NCBI GenBank assembly: GCA_050187875.1
Contig: JBFWXB010000020.1
Span: 1 to 64,000, forward strand
Direction: 5' to 3'
Source: JAFKKS01 sp050187875
GTDB lineage: Bacteria > Pseudomonadota > Alphaproteobacteria > Rhizobiales > Xanthobacteraceae
DNA: 64,000 nucleotides
A program made the translations under genes and the position numbers. Below are positions 40,784 through 49,165 of the stretch, one piece after another; positions within the stretch are counted from its first letter, which is position 1, and the number at the start of each line of letters is the position of its first letter. Below the pieces are notes generated by a model, which was not told where the DNA came from, made no database searches, and saw only the letters and a list, made by a program, of their open reading frames with translations.

Positions 40784-42094
40784 ATGCGGCAAACAGACGT
40801 TGCGATCGTAGGGGGCGGCCTCGCGGGCTCCCTCGCCGCTGCCATGTTGGGCCGGGCGGGGCATCAGGTCCTGCTGATCGATCCGCACGACGTCTACCCT
40901 GTCGATTTCCGCTGCGAGAAGCTCGACGCCTCGCAGCTCGCGATCCTGCAGAAAACCGGGCTAGCCCCCGTGGTCTTCAACGCTGCCACATGGGACGAAG
41001 AAGTCTGGATCGTGCATGGCGGCCGCGTCGCCGAGCGTAAGCCGCACAACCAGATCAGCTTCCTCTACGACACGCTGGTTAACACGGTACGGGACGAAAT
41101 CCCGGCGAATGTCGACGTCATCATCGGCAAGGCGGCCGCCATCGTCACCTCCGCCGAACACCAGACGGTAACGCTGACGAGCGGCGATACGCTTTCGGCT
41201 CGCCTGGTGATCATGGCAACGGGTCTCAATATCGGCCTGCGTCACATGCTCGGCGTGGAGCGCGAGGTGCTCAGCGCCAATCATTCAATCAGCGTCGGCT
41301 TCGACATGCGGTCAGCCGCAGGCTCGCGCCTGCCATTCCCGGCGCTGACCTATTATGCGGATCACCCGACGGAACGCATGGCCTATATGACCCTGTTTCC
41401 GGTGCAATCGGCCATACGCGCCAATTTGTTTGTCTATCGCGACATGGCCGATCCGCTTCTGCGGACGCTGCGAAGCGATCCGCGCACGGCGCTGCTCACG
41501 CTCATGCCTGAACTTGAGCAGGTGACGGGCCCCTTCGAGGTCGAAGGCTTCGTCAAAATCCGCCCCGTCGACCTCTGCCGCATGCAAAACTATCTGCATG
41601 CGGGCGTCGTGCTCGTCGGCGACGCGTTCGGAACGTCTTGTCCGGCGGCGGGCACCGGCGTGAACAAGGTCCTCACCGACGTCGAACGGCTCTGCAATGT
41701 CTATGTGCCGCGCTGGCTTTCGTCTCCCGGCATGAGCGTCGACAAGATCAAGGAATTCTACGACGACCCCGATAAGCGCGAGACGGATCGAGCTTCGCTC
41801 GCGAAGGCATTCTTCTTGCGCTCGCTGTCCACCGATACAGCGGCGATCTGGAAGGCGCGGCGTCAAGGCCGCCGCCTGCGTCACACCGCCTTCGGCTTGC
41901 TGCGGCAGGTTCGTCGCAAAGCATCTTGGACCAATGGGCGTGCCGTCGCCGCGCAAGTTGGCGCGCAAGAGCCGCTGATCACGGTTTCGGCGACCCAAGG
42001 CGTCTCCATCACTCCTGCGAGCGCGTCCGGGTCAGCATCGGCATCCACACCGCTTAGCGTGCACGCAAACGTCGGCGAGGAGGCGCGTTCCTAG
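40784..42094 (+). CDS. FAD-dependent oxidoreductase, UbiH / halogenase-like
   Basis: This 436-residue group A flavoprotein has the dinucleotide-binding motif DVAIVGGGLAGSLAAAMLGR at residues 5-24 and a second FAD motif LVGDAFGTSCPAAGTGVNKV (about 279-298) that corresponds to the GD-x7-P element of UbiH-type monooxygenases and flavin-dependent reductases. The strand DFRCEKLDASQLAIL replaces the more usual G-R-A-x8-G motif. The last 60 residues are Ala/Ser-rich and probably disordered. ATG at 40784 follows CGGAG. It lies between the GNAT and flippase genes with a 1-bp overlap to the latter, so it may oxidise a lipid-linked or sugar intermediate. The specific reaction is unknown. Confidence 0.8.
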   Translation: MRQTDVAIVGGGLAGSLAAAMLGRAGHQVLLIDPHDVYPVDFRCEKLDASQLAILQKTGLAPVVFNAATWDEEVWIVHGGRVAERKPHNQISFLYDTLVNTVRDEIPANVDVIIGKAAAIVTSAEHQTVTLTSGDTLSARLVIMATGLNIGLRHMLGVEREVLSANHSISVGFDMRSAAGSRLPFPALTYYADHPTERMAYMTLFPVQSAIRANLFVYRDMADPLLRTLRSDPRTALLTLMPELEQVTGPFEVEGFVKIRPVDLCRMQNYLHAGVVLVGDAFGTSCPAAGTGVNKVLTDVERLCNVYVPRWLSSPGMSVDKIKEFYDDPDKRETDRASLAKAFFLRSLSTDTAAIWKARRQGRRLRHTAFGLLRQVRRKASWTNGRAVAAQVGAQEPLITVSATQGVSITPASASGSASASTPLSVHANVGEEARS

Positions 42095-43476
42095 TGCATG
42101 GGCGGATCGCGCGATCACATTTGTCGGGCCTTGCCACGAATCCCGCCGACGCCTTGCGCGGCGCGGTGGATCGCCTTCGCGCGCTTTCCGCAACCTCTTC
42201 CTTTTCGTCGGCAGGGTTAGGGCGCGCTGCGAGCGGCGCATTCCTCATCCGAGTCGCAAGCGCGGCAATCGCCTTCCTGTCACAGCCGCTGCTCGCCCGA
42301 TGGATGGGCAGCGACGAGTTCGGCATTTTCGCTTATGTCTGGACCTGGGCGTTGCTGATCAGCGGGATGACCGACTTCGGCCTGTCGATCGCGGCGCAGC
42401 GCTTCATCCCCGAATATCACGAGCGTTCATCGTTCGCGCTTTTGCGAGGGTTCCTCGCCGGGAGCCGTTGGTTCACGTTCGCGGCGGCGACGGTCGGCGC
42501 CCTTCTCGCCGCGGCCGCTGTCAAGGTCTTCGAGGAACATCTCGCGCCCAATGTCGTTCTGCCGATGTATGTCGCCTGCGGGACGTTGCCTTTCTGGGGG
42601 GTAGCGATCACGCAGGACGGCATCGCGCGATCTTACGGTTGGATCGGCGTCGCGCTTCTGCCGCTTTACATCATACGCCCGCTCGGCATTCTCGCGCTCA
42701 TCTTCGTCGCCTACCTCTGCGGCTTCCCTGCAACGGCGTTGAGCATCATGCTCGCATCCGTTGTCGCAAGCGTCGCGACGGCCGCAGTTCAAGGCATGGT
42801 CGTCAATCGCCGCTTACACACGATCGTGACGGCCGGCCCGCGCGCCTATGATTTCAAGACGTGGATCGGCGCGTCCTTGCCGATCTCGATCGCCACGGCC
42901 TTCTATTATTTCCTCAGCTACGTCGATGTTCTGGTCCTGCAGGTGTACCGACCGTCGTCGGATGTCGCGATCTATTTCGCCGTGCAGAAACTGTTGGCGC
43001 TGGTCGCGTTCGTGCATTTTTCGATCGCGGCGACGGCGGCGTACAGATTTTCGGAATTGCGCGCTGCGGGCCGCAACGAAGAGCTCGCGCAATTTTACGC
43101 CCGCTCGCGCCGCTGGACGTTCTGGCCTTCGCTTGCGGGCGTCGGCTTCCTGCTCGCTTTCGGCTGGCCGCTGCTGTGGCTGTTCGGACCGGAGTTCGTC
43201 TCGGGTTATGGCCTTATCGGAATCCTGTCGATCGGCCTCCTGGCCCGCGCCGTCATCGGCCCGGCGGAACGCCTGCTGATCATGTTCGGCCAGCAGAAAA
43301 TATGCGCCCTCGTCTATACGGTCGCGTTCGTGAGCAACCTCGCCGGATGCATCCTGCTCGTGCCGCGCTTTGGCCTCGAAGGTGCGGCGGCTTCAACGGC
43401 GGCGGCACTCGTGCTGGAATCGGCTGTCCTATTCCTGCTAAGCCGCCGACAGCTCGCCGCGCCGTCGCGCGCCTGA
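42094..43476 (+). CDS. Polysaccharide/oligosaccharide flippase (Wzx-like, MATE-type fold)
   Basis: This 460-residue membrane protein has about 12-14 helices and belongs to the polysaccharide transport family. Features include FLIRVASAAIAFLSQPLLAR in the first helix, WMGSDEFGIFAYVWTWALLI in the second, and a long series of Ala/Leu-rich helices ending in SRRQLAAPSRA. It starts at GTG 42094 within the preceding TAG (TAGTG), with GAGGAGG upstream. It would move a lipid-linked oligosaccharide across the inner membrane. It is separate from the Gum-type locus 11 kb away, which has its own flippase (58797-60182). No polymerase or glycosyltransferase is next to it. Confidence 0.85.
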   Translation: MHGRIARSHLSGLATNPADALRGAVDRLRALSATSSFSSAGLGRAASGAFLIRVASAAIAFLSQPLLARWMGSDEFGIFAYVWTWALLISGMTDFGLSIAAQRFIPEYHERSSFALLRGFLAGSRWFTFAAATVGALLAAAAVKVFEEHLAPNVVLPMYVACGTLPFWGVAITQDGIARSYGWIGVALLPLYIIRPLGILALIFVAYLCGFPATALSIMLASVVASVATAAVQGMVVNRRLHTIVTAGPRAYDFKTWIGASLPISIATAFYYFLSYVDVLVLQVYRPSSDVAIYFAVQKLLALVAFVHFSIAATAAYRFSELRAAGRNEELAQFYARSRRWTFWPSLAGVGFLLAFGWPLLWLFGPEFVSGYGLIGILSIGLLARAVIGPAERLLIMFGQQKICALVYTVAFVSNLAGCILLVPRFGLEGAAASTAAALVLESAVLFLLSRRQLAAPSRA

Positions 43477-43491
43477 GCGCGACAGTTCCGA

Positions 43492-44349
43492 TCAGCCGCG
43501 CGCAGGGCTTACCGACATCGCGCGGCGGCGTCCTCGCGCCGGCCGTAGATCGGCAACAAGCTTCGCCACAACGGCCGCGAGCGTCGCCGCGAACACCCAC
43601 CACGCCGGGCGGATCTCGATATCGAGCGCGAGGTTCGCGCCCAGCACGCGCCAGGGATCGACACCGGTCTTGACGCCGAACCACAGCGCCTCGAGCACCG
43701 CCGTGAGCAGTGCGCACGCGATGGACAGGACCGTCAGCCCCTTCCAGCCAAGCTCGCCGCCATAGTGGTTCATCAGGCGGTAGCCGAAAAGCCAGAGCGT
43801 GAGGCCGGCCATCACGGTCGGCTCGTAAATCTCGATCTTCTTCTGCAACAGGAAATGGACGATCGCGAGCGCGGCGATCCCATAGGTCACGCGATGCAGC
43901 GCCGTCCAGCGCGGCCCCATCCGCCGGATTACGGCGTCGAACGAGGTCGCGCCGAGCGCGATCAAGCCGATGAGCGCGACGAAGCCGATGGTGAGATAGA
44001 AGCGCAGCACGATCTCGCTCGCCACGACGAAGAGATTGTATTTCTGGTCCATGATGTAGAGCGCGAGATGCAGCAGCGCATAGGCGAGCGCGGCAACGCC
44101 GAGCGTGCGGCGCGCGAGGATGAGCTTGCCGCTCCCAAGAAGCCGCCGCGCCGGCGAGATCAGCAACGAAAGAAGCAGCAGGCGAACCGCCCACTCGCCG
44201 GTGAAATGAATGGCCTCCGTGATCGGACGCGCGCCGAGGTTATTGAACTGGAATCGGCCGTAGAGCCAGAGCGCCGGCACGATCGCGACGAGAAACGCCA
44301 CGATCTTCTCCGGCGACCAGCGCCCACTCTTCTCACGCAGGAAAGCCAT
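43492..44349 (-). CDS. msrQ: Protein-methionine-sulfoxide reductase heme-binding subunit MsrQ (YedZ-like)
   Basis: This 285-residue inner-membrane protein has the ferric-reductase-like transmembrane fold. ITEAIHFTGEWAVRLLLLSL and ARRTLGVAALAYALLHLALY in early helices and WTALHRVTYGIAALAIVHFL later carry the conserved histidines that bind heme. The C-terminal 75 residues add three more hydrophobic segments, longer than the roughly 200-residue E. coli protein. MsrQ passes electrons to the periplasmic molybdoenzyme MsrP, but no msrP gene is adjacent. The molybdate transporter genes lie divergently next door, which would suit supply for MsrP. ATG at 44349 was chosen because the frame to 44451 adds an unconserved leader. 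Confidence 0.82.
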   Translation of the reverse strand: MAFLREKSGRWSPEKIVAFLVAIVPALWLYGRFQFNNLGARPITEAIHFTGEWAVRLLLLSLLISPARRLLGSGKLILARRTLGVAALAYALLHLALYIMDQKYNLFVVASEIVLRFYLTIGFVALIGLIALGATSFDAVIRRMGPRWTALHRVTYGIAALAIVHFLLQKKIEIYEPTVMAGLTLWLFGYRLMNHYGGELGWKGLTVLSIACALLTAVLEALWFGVKTGVDPWRVLGANLALDIEIRPAWWVFAATLAAVVAKLVADLRPARGRRRAMSVSPARG

Positions 44350-44539
44350 CGGTGCGCAGTCGCTCCAAAAATCTCCGAAATGCGGCACGCACCGCGTCAC
44401 CTGCTTGTACGATGCAAACCCTGCTTCGCACCTCAATCTGCCGTCAAACAACCGTGAACGCGATGAATCACCCTGCCGCGGCCGCGTCGCGGGTCCCGGT
44501 CCGGCCTTAATCGCGCCTGCTTGCCAACGAGCCCGGACA

Positions 44540-44560
44540 GTCTCTATACATTATAGCGAC
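44540..44560. promoter_or_regulatory. ModE-like operator (Mo box) upstream of modA
   Basis: Half-sites GTCTCTATA (44540-44548) and TATAGCGAC (44552-44560) form an inverted repeat with a 3-bp spacer and one mismatch. The half-site resembles the CGCTATATA-type recognition element of ModE-family regulators. It lies about 140 bp before modA in the 349-bp msrQ-modA divergent region. ModE-molybdate binding here would repress modABC when molybdate is plentiful. The rest of the region shows no other clear element. Confidence 0.6.
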
Positions 44561-44698
44561 GAACTTATGATGCTGGCTGTCGTGCACGCCCGGATGGGCA
44601 CTCAGCCGCGAAGTGATCGTGAAGCGCCGTTCGTCGCCATCGCCCCGGGGGATATGCCGCCGGTCATGTCCACGCGCAAACCTTGCGCGGAGCCCGTC

Positions 44699-45460
44699 AT
44701 GATCAGCAAACGAATCCTCCTCGCGGCCGCTCTCGGCTTCACCCTCGTATGCTGCCTCGGCGATAGCGCACGCGCCGGACAGACAAACGTCGCCGTCGCC
44801 GCGAACTTCACCGAGGCCGCGAAGGAGATCGCCGCCGCGTTCAAGCAGAAGACCGGACACGAGGCGGTGCTCAGCTTCGGCTCTTCCGGGCAGTTCTTCA
44901 CGCAGATCAAGCAGGATGCCCCCTTCGAGGTCTTCCTTTCGGCCGACGACGAGCGGCCAAAGAAGCTCGCCGCGGAAGGCCTCGGCGTCACCGAAAGTGT
45001 GTTCACTTATGCCGTCGGCAAGCTCGTGCTCTGGAGCAAGGACGCCACCCTGGCGAAAGACGAGAGCGCCCTAAAGGCCGGCCGCTTCGCGAAGCTCGCC
45101 ATCGCCAATCCGAAGGCCGCGCCTTATGGTGCGGCAGCGGTCGAGATCCTCAAGGCGCTCGAGGTCTATGACGCGCTCGAGCCGAAGATCGTGCAGGGCA
45201 ACAACATCAGCCAGACGTTTCAGTTCGTCGATTCCGGCAATGCCGAGCTCGGCTTTGTCGCGCTCTCCCAGCTCGCCGGAAAGAGCGAGGGCTCGCGCTG
45301 GCTCGTGCCGCAGAACCTCTACACGCCGATCAAGCAGGATGCCGTGCTGCTCAAGAAGGGCGAGAAGAATGGAGCCGCGAGCGCCTTCATCGCATTCCTC
45401 AAAGGTCCGGAGGCGCGCAGCATCATCGAGAAGTTCGGCTATGGCTTCAGCGGCACATAG
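44699..45460 (+). CDS. modA: Molybdate ABC transporter substrate-binding protein
   Basis: This 253-residue periplasmic molybdate/tungstate-binding protein has a signal peptide (RILLAAALGFTLVCCLGD, cleavage near ARAGQTN). The mature N-terminal VAVAANFTEAAKEIAAAFKQ and SFGSSGQFFTQIKQDAPFEV carry the ModA serine and backbone ligands of the oxyanion. SADDERPKKLAAEG and VQGNNISQTFQFVDSGNAEL are also typical. ATG at 44699 is preceded by CGGAG. It is first in modABC and sits behind a ModE-like site. Confidence 0.95.
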   Translation: MISKRILLAAALGFTLVCCLGDSARAGQTNVAVAANFTEAAKEIAAAFKQKTGHEAVLSFGSSGQFFTQIKQDAPFEVFLSADDERPKKLAAEGLGVTESVFTYAVGKLVLWSKDATLAKDESALKAGRFAKLAIANPKAAPYGAAAVEILKALEVYDALEPKIVQGNNISQTFQFVDSGNAELGFVALSQLAGKSEGSRWLVPQNLYTPIKQDAVLLKKGEKNGAASAFIAFLKGPEARSIIEKFGYGFSGT

Positions 45461-45466
45461 GCGCGC

Positions 45467-46150
45467 ATGACGCTGCCGCCCGACATCTGGCTGCCGGTCC
45501 GGCTCACGATCGAGCTCGCGGCGACGACGACGCTCATCCTCCTCGTCATCGGCACGCCGATCGCGTGGTGGCTCGCGCGCTCGCAAGCACGCTGGAAGGA
45601 AGCCGTCGCCGCGCTTGTCGCCATGCCGCTGGTGCTGCCGCCGACGGTGCTCGGCTTCTATCTTCTCCTCGCGCTCGGCCCGAACGGTCCCGGCGGCGCC
45701 TTGGCCAATCTTTGGGGTGCACGCACGCTCGCGTTCACCTTCGAGGGCCTCGTCATCGGCTCGGTCGTCTACTCGCTGCCGTTCGTGGTGCAACCGATCC
45801 GCAACGCTTTCGCCGCCATGGGCGCGCGGCCGCTCGAAGTCGCCGCGACGCTGCGCGCCTCGCCGCGCCGCGCGTTCTGGACCGTCGCCGTGCCGCTCGC
45901 GCGCCCCGGCTTCCTCACCGGCGCCGTGCTCGGCTTCGCTCATACGGTCGGTGAGTTCGGCGTCGTGCTGATGATCGGCGGCAATATCCCCGGCGAGACC
46001 AAGGTGCTCTCCGTCGCGATCTACGACTACGTCGAAACGTCGCAATGGGCGGAGGCGAGCGTGCTGGCGGCGGGCATGGTCGCCTTCGCCTTCGCCGTCG
46101 TGCTCGCGATGATGCTGATCGAGAAGCGCGTCTCGCGCGTCGGCCTATGA
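45467..46150 (+). CDS. modB: Molybdate ABC transporter permease
   Basis: This 227-residue permease has five or six helices, starting with PVRLTIELAATTTLILLVIG. The motif VLPPTVLGFYLLLALGPNGP is a hallmark of ModB, and the coupling loop is AATLRASPRRAFWTVAVPLA. LGFAHTVGEFGVVLMIGGNI is strongly conserved in ModB. It forms a homodimer in the membrane with ModC below it. It starts six bases after modA and overlaps modC by four bases (ATGA). Confidence 0.95.
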   Translation: MTLPPDIWLPVRLTIELAATTTLILLVIGTPIAWWLARSQARWKEAVAALVAMPLVLPPTVLGFYLLLALGPNGPGGALANLWGARTLAFTFEGLVIGSVVYSLPFVVQPIRNAFAAMGARPLEVAATLRASPRRAFWTVAVPLARPGFLTGAVLGFAHTVGEFGVVLMIGGNIPGETKVLSVAIYDYVETSQWAEASVLAAGMVAFAFAVVLAMMLIEKRVSRVGL

Positions 46151-47247
46151 GCGAGCGCGAGGGCGCGATCGAAGCGGCCTTTCGTGGCGCGCTGGGCACG
46201 TTCACGCTCGACGCCGCGTTCAATATTCCTGCGCGCGGCGTCACCGGCCTCTTCGGCCCTTCGGGCTGTGGCAAGACCACTGTTCTGCGCTGCATCGCGG
46301 GCCTGCAGCGGATGGCGCAGGGCGTCTGCAGAGTCGACGGCGAGGTCTGGCAGGACGCACACACCTTCCGCCCGACGCATGAGCGCCCGATCGGCTACGT
46401 CTTCCAGGAAGCGAGCCTCTTTCCGCATCTCTCGGTGCGCCGCAATCTCCTCTATGGCGCGCCGCGCGGGCGAGGCGCGGCGGACAACGTCATCGGCCTC
46501 GATGAGACGATCGAGCTTCTCGGCCTCGCGCCGCTGCTCGAACGCGCGCCGCAAAACCTCTCCGGCGGCGAGCGCCAGCGCGTCGCCATCGGCCGCGCGC
46601 TCCTCTCCCAGCCGAAGCTTCTCCTGATGGACGAGCCGCTCTCGGCGCTCGACCGGCTGACCAAGGACGAAATCCTGCCGTTCCTGGAGCGGCTGCATGA
46701 GCGGCTGTCGCTGCCGGTCCTGTATGTGTCGCACGACATGAGCGAGATCGAGCGGCTTGCCGACCATCTGATCCTGATGCGTAACGGCAAGGTTCTCGCC
46801 GCCGGCGCGCTGAATGCGCTGCAGAGCGATCCGGCGCTGCCGCTGGCAAGTCTGCGCGACGCCGCCGTGAGCTTCGATGGCACGGTCGAATCTTACGACG
46901 ATGCCTACGGCATCCTGACACTGCGCGTCGAAGGCGGCCGCCTCTTGGTGCCAGCCGCGACTGCGGCCGCAGGCGCGCGACGGCGCGTGCGCATCGCCGC
47001 GAGCGACGTGAGCCTGGCGAGCGCCCCGCCGCAGGGCAGCACGATCCTCAATATCCTGCCGGCGCGCATCATGTCGCATACGGCCGCCGGGGCGCACGAG
47101 GTGATTGCGGTCCTGAGCCTCGGCGAGGCCGGAGCCGGCGAGCGCATCCTGGCGCGCATCACGCGCCGCTCCTTCGAGCAACTTGGACTCACCGACGGCC
47201 TGCGGGTTTACGCACAGGTCAAGGGCGTCTCGCTTGCGCACAAATAA
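46147..47247 (+). CDS. modC: Molybdate ABC transporter ATP-binding protein
   Basis: This 366-residue nucleotide-binding subunit has Walker A GPSGCGKTT, Q-loop YVFQEASLFPHLSVRRNLLY (a typical ModC motif), signature LSGGERQR, Walker B LLLMDEPLSALD and H-loop YVSHDMSEIERLADHL. The C-terminal Mop/TOBE domain (about 290-362) includes ILNILPARI and a final VYAQVKGVSL, through which molybdate can inhibit the transporter in related systems. ATG at 46147 overlaps modB as ATGA, so the longer frame to 46045 is rejected. modABC is complete. Confidence 0.95.
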   Translation: MSEREGAIEAAFRGALGTFTLDAAFNIPARGVTGLFGPSGCGKTTVLRCIAGLQRMAQGVCRVDGEVWQDAHTFRPTHERPIGYVFQEASLFPHLSVRRNLLYGAPRGRGAADNVIGLDETIELLGLAPLLERAPQNLSGGERQRVAIGRALLSQPKLLLMDEPLSALDRLTKDEILPFLERLHERLSLPVLYVSHDMSEIERLADHLILMRNGKVLAAGALNALQSDPALPLASLRDAAVSFDGTVESYDDAYGILTLRVEGGRLLVPAATAAAGARRRVRIAASDVSLASAPPQGSTILNILPARIMSHTAAGAHEVIAVLSLGEAGAGERILARITRRSFEQLGLTDGLRVYAQVKGVSLAHK

Positions 47248-47275
47248 CGCTGCGCGTATCGCCGTCGGGACGATA

Positions 47276-48424
47276 ATGACGGATGACCCGATGACATCGC
47301 AAGCCCCGGCCTATGTCGATCCACGCAACGGCGACCTCTATCCGCTCGATGAGCCGCGCTGGAGCTCGAACGCGCGCACGCCGTTGATGATCACACCGCT
47401 GCCGGGCATCGGCCGCGACGACATCGACCGCGGCGAACGCTCGCTCTGGCGCTATCGCGCCGCCTTCCCCATCGCCGTGAAGGAGCCGCTGTCGCTCGGC
47501 GTCGGCTGCACCCCGCTCGTCGCGCGGCGCTGGCGCGATACGTTTGTGCATTTTAAGCTCGAATGGTTCGCGCCGACCGGGAGCTTCAAGGACCGCGGCG
47601 CGAGCGTCATGATCTCGACGCTGCGCGAACAGGGCGTCCCCGCCGTGCTGGAGGACAGTTCCGGCAATGGCGGCGCGGCAGTTGCCGCGTTTGCAGCCGC
47701 GGCCGGAATGCGCGCGAAGATTCTCACGCCGGCGTCGACACAACCGGCGAAGACGGTGCAGATGCGCGCCTATGGCGCCGAGGTCGAGTTGGTGCCCGGG
47801 ACGCGCCAGGATACTTCCGACGAAGCCGAGCGCCAGGCGTCGCAGATCTTCTACGCCAGCCACAACTGGCAACCCTTCTTCCTCCAGGGCACGAAGACGC
47901 TGGCCTACGAATTGTGGGAGGATCTCGGCTTTCGCGCGCCGGATAACATCATCATCCCGACCGGAGCGGGCAGCAACGTGTTCGGCTGCGATATCGGGTT
48001 CGGCGAATTGCTGCGGCGGGGCGAGATCGCGCGCCTGCCGCGCCTCTTCGCGGTGCAGCCGGAGAACTGCGCGCCGATCCATGCGAGCTTCATCGCCGGC
48101 GGCGACACGCTGGTCGCCGTCGAGCCGAAGCCAACGATTGCGGAAGGCACCGCCATCGCCAAGCCGGTGCGGCTGCGCGAAGTGCTCGCGGCGATCCGCC
48201 GCTCCGGCGGCGCAACCGTCACCGTGAGCGAGGACGAGATCATCGCCGCCTTACGCGAGCTTGCCGCCACATGCGCCCTTTATGCCGAGCCGACGAGCGC
48301 GGCGGCGGCCGCCGCTTGCACCAAGCTGATCGCCGCCGGAACGATAAACCCCGGCGAAACGACGGTCGTGGTGCTCACCGGCAGCGGCCTCAAGGCCACC
48401 CAGCGCATCGGCGAGGTGATTTAG
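47276..48424 (+). CDS. Threonine synthase-like PLP-dependent enzyme (second copy)
   Basis: This 382-residue fold-type II PLP protein has its lysine in PTGSFKDRGASVMIS, the classic threonine synthase/dehydratase motif, and its phosphate loop in IPTGAGSNVFGCDIG. The asparagine near the cofactor lies in EDSSGNGGAAVAAF. It is more canonical than the 17321-18553 protein, which has SFKARG. ATG at 47276 follows CGGGA. It lies 28 bp after modC but is probably functionally linked to the following Lrp/AsnC regulator, as is common for amino-acid catabolic PLP enzymes. The choice between threonine synthase and a threonine/serine/diaminopropionate-type lyase is open. Confidence 0.85.
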   Translation: MTDDPMTSQAPAYVDPRNGDLYPLDEPRWSSNARTPLMITPLPGIGRDDIDRGERSLWRYRAAFPIAVKEPLSLGVGCTPLVARRWRDTFVHFKLEWFAPTGSFKDRGASVMISTLREQGVPAVLEDSSGNGGAAVAAFAAAAGMRAKILTPASTQPAKTVQMRAYGAEVELVPGTRQDTSDEAERQASQIFYASHNWQPFFLQGTKTLAYELWEDLGFRAPDNIIIPTGAGSNVFGCDIGFGELLRRGEIARLPRLFAVQPENCAPIHASFIAGGDTLVAVEPKPTIAEGTAIAKPVRLREVLAAIRRSGGATVTVSEDEIIAALRELAATCALYAEPTSAAAAAACTKLIAAGTINPGETTVVVLTGSGLKATQRIGEVI

Positions 48425-48459
48425 GCGCGCCCGAGCGGCCCGATCGATCCCCATTGTCA

Positions 48460-48484
48460 AACGATGCCGTCGTTCGTTATAACG
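48460..48484. promoter_or_regulatory. Two adjacent inverted repeats upstream of the Lrp/AsnC gene
   Basis: AACGA/TCGTT with a TGCCG spacer (48460-48474) is followed at once by the perfect 10-bp palindrome CGTTATAACG (48475-48484), 46 bp before the regulator's ATG. Lrp/AsnC proteins commonly bind phased imperfect palindromes in their own promoters, so this is a candidate autoregulatory site. Confidence 0.4.
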
Positions 48485-48530
48485 CACGCCATGAGCATGG
48501 ACCGACGCTCACGGAAGGGATCGGCTCGCC

Positions 48531-49013
48531 ATGGACGCCATCGACAGGAAGATCCTCGATCTGCTGCAACGGGACTGCACCCTCTCGATCGCCGAGATCG
48601 GGACCAAAGTCGGGCTCTCCCAAACGCCGTGCTGGAAGCGCATCCAGAGGCTGGAGGCCGACGGCTATATCCAGCGCCGCGTGGCCCTTCTCGACCCCGA
48701 GAAATTGGGCCTTGGGCTCAATGTCTTCGTCTCGATCGAGATCAGCGACCATTCACACGAGTGGCTGGCGCGCTTTTCCGCCGCCATCAACGACATGCCC
48801 GAAGTTATGGAATTCTACCGCATGGCCGGCGATGTCGATTACATGCTGCGCGTGGCTGTCGCCGACATGGCCGCCTATGACCGCTTCTACAAGCAACTAA
48901 TCGCGGCGTTCCCCCTGAAGAACGTCACCTCGCGCTTCGCTATGGAGCGGGTGAAGGCGACGACGGCGCTGCCGTTTTATGCGAACGGGAGCGCTGTCGC
49001 CGCTTCCGCCTGA
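48531..49013 (+). CDS. Lrp/AsnC family transcriptional regulator
   Basis: This 160-residue regulator has the family start MDAIDRKILDLLQRDCTLSI and a helix-turn-helix with SIAEIGTKVGLSQTPCWKRI (residues 18-37), followed by the RAM effector-binding domain. It begins with the Lrp hallmark ILDLLQ and continues with RRVALLDPEKLGLGLNVFVS. The RAM domain includes EVMEFYRMAGDVDYMLRVAV, where G-D-x-D-Y is nearly invariant. Its likely effector is an amino acid. It lies directly after the threonine-synthase-like gene on the same strand, the most probable target. The 106-bp gap holds a palindrome pair. Confidence 0.92.
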   Translation: MDAIDRKILDLLQRDCTLSIAEIGTKVGLSQTPCWKRIQRLEADGYIQRRVALLDPEKLGLGLNVFVSIEISDHSHEWLARFSAAINDMPEVMEFYRMAGDVDYMLRVAVADMAAYDRFYKQLIAAFPLKNVTSRFAMERVKATTALPFYANGSAVAASA

Positions 49014-49107
49014 TGCCGAAACGGGCCCTGGCCCGGACGGGATGAGCCGAAGAGAAGAGAATTGCTCCGGCCGCACGAACGACGACGCATTGCTTCTCGC
49101 GTAAATC

Positions 49108-49123
49108 GTTCTTTAAAAAGAAC
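49108..49123. promoter_or_regulatory. 16-bp palindrome upstream of the sulfite reductase operon
   Basis: GTTCTTT and AAAGAAC flank AA in a perfect AT-rich inverted repeat, about 40 bp before the chosen cysJ start, in an otherwise GC-rich region. TTGACTTG follows at 49131-49138. Position and symmetry suggest an operator for a sulfur-responsive regulator. The regulator is not identifiable here. Confidence 0.45.
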
Positions 49124-49165
49124 ATTCTCGTTGACTTGCGGCAGTGCGAAACAGACATTCCGGGC

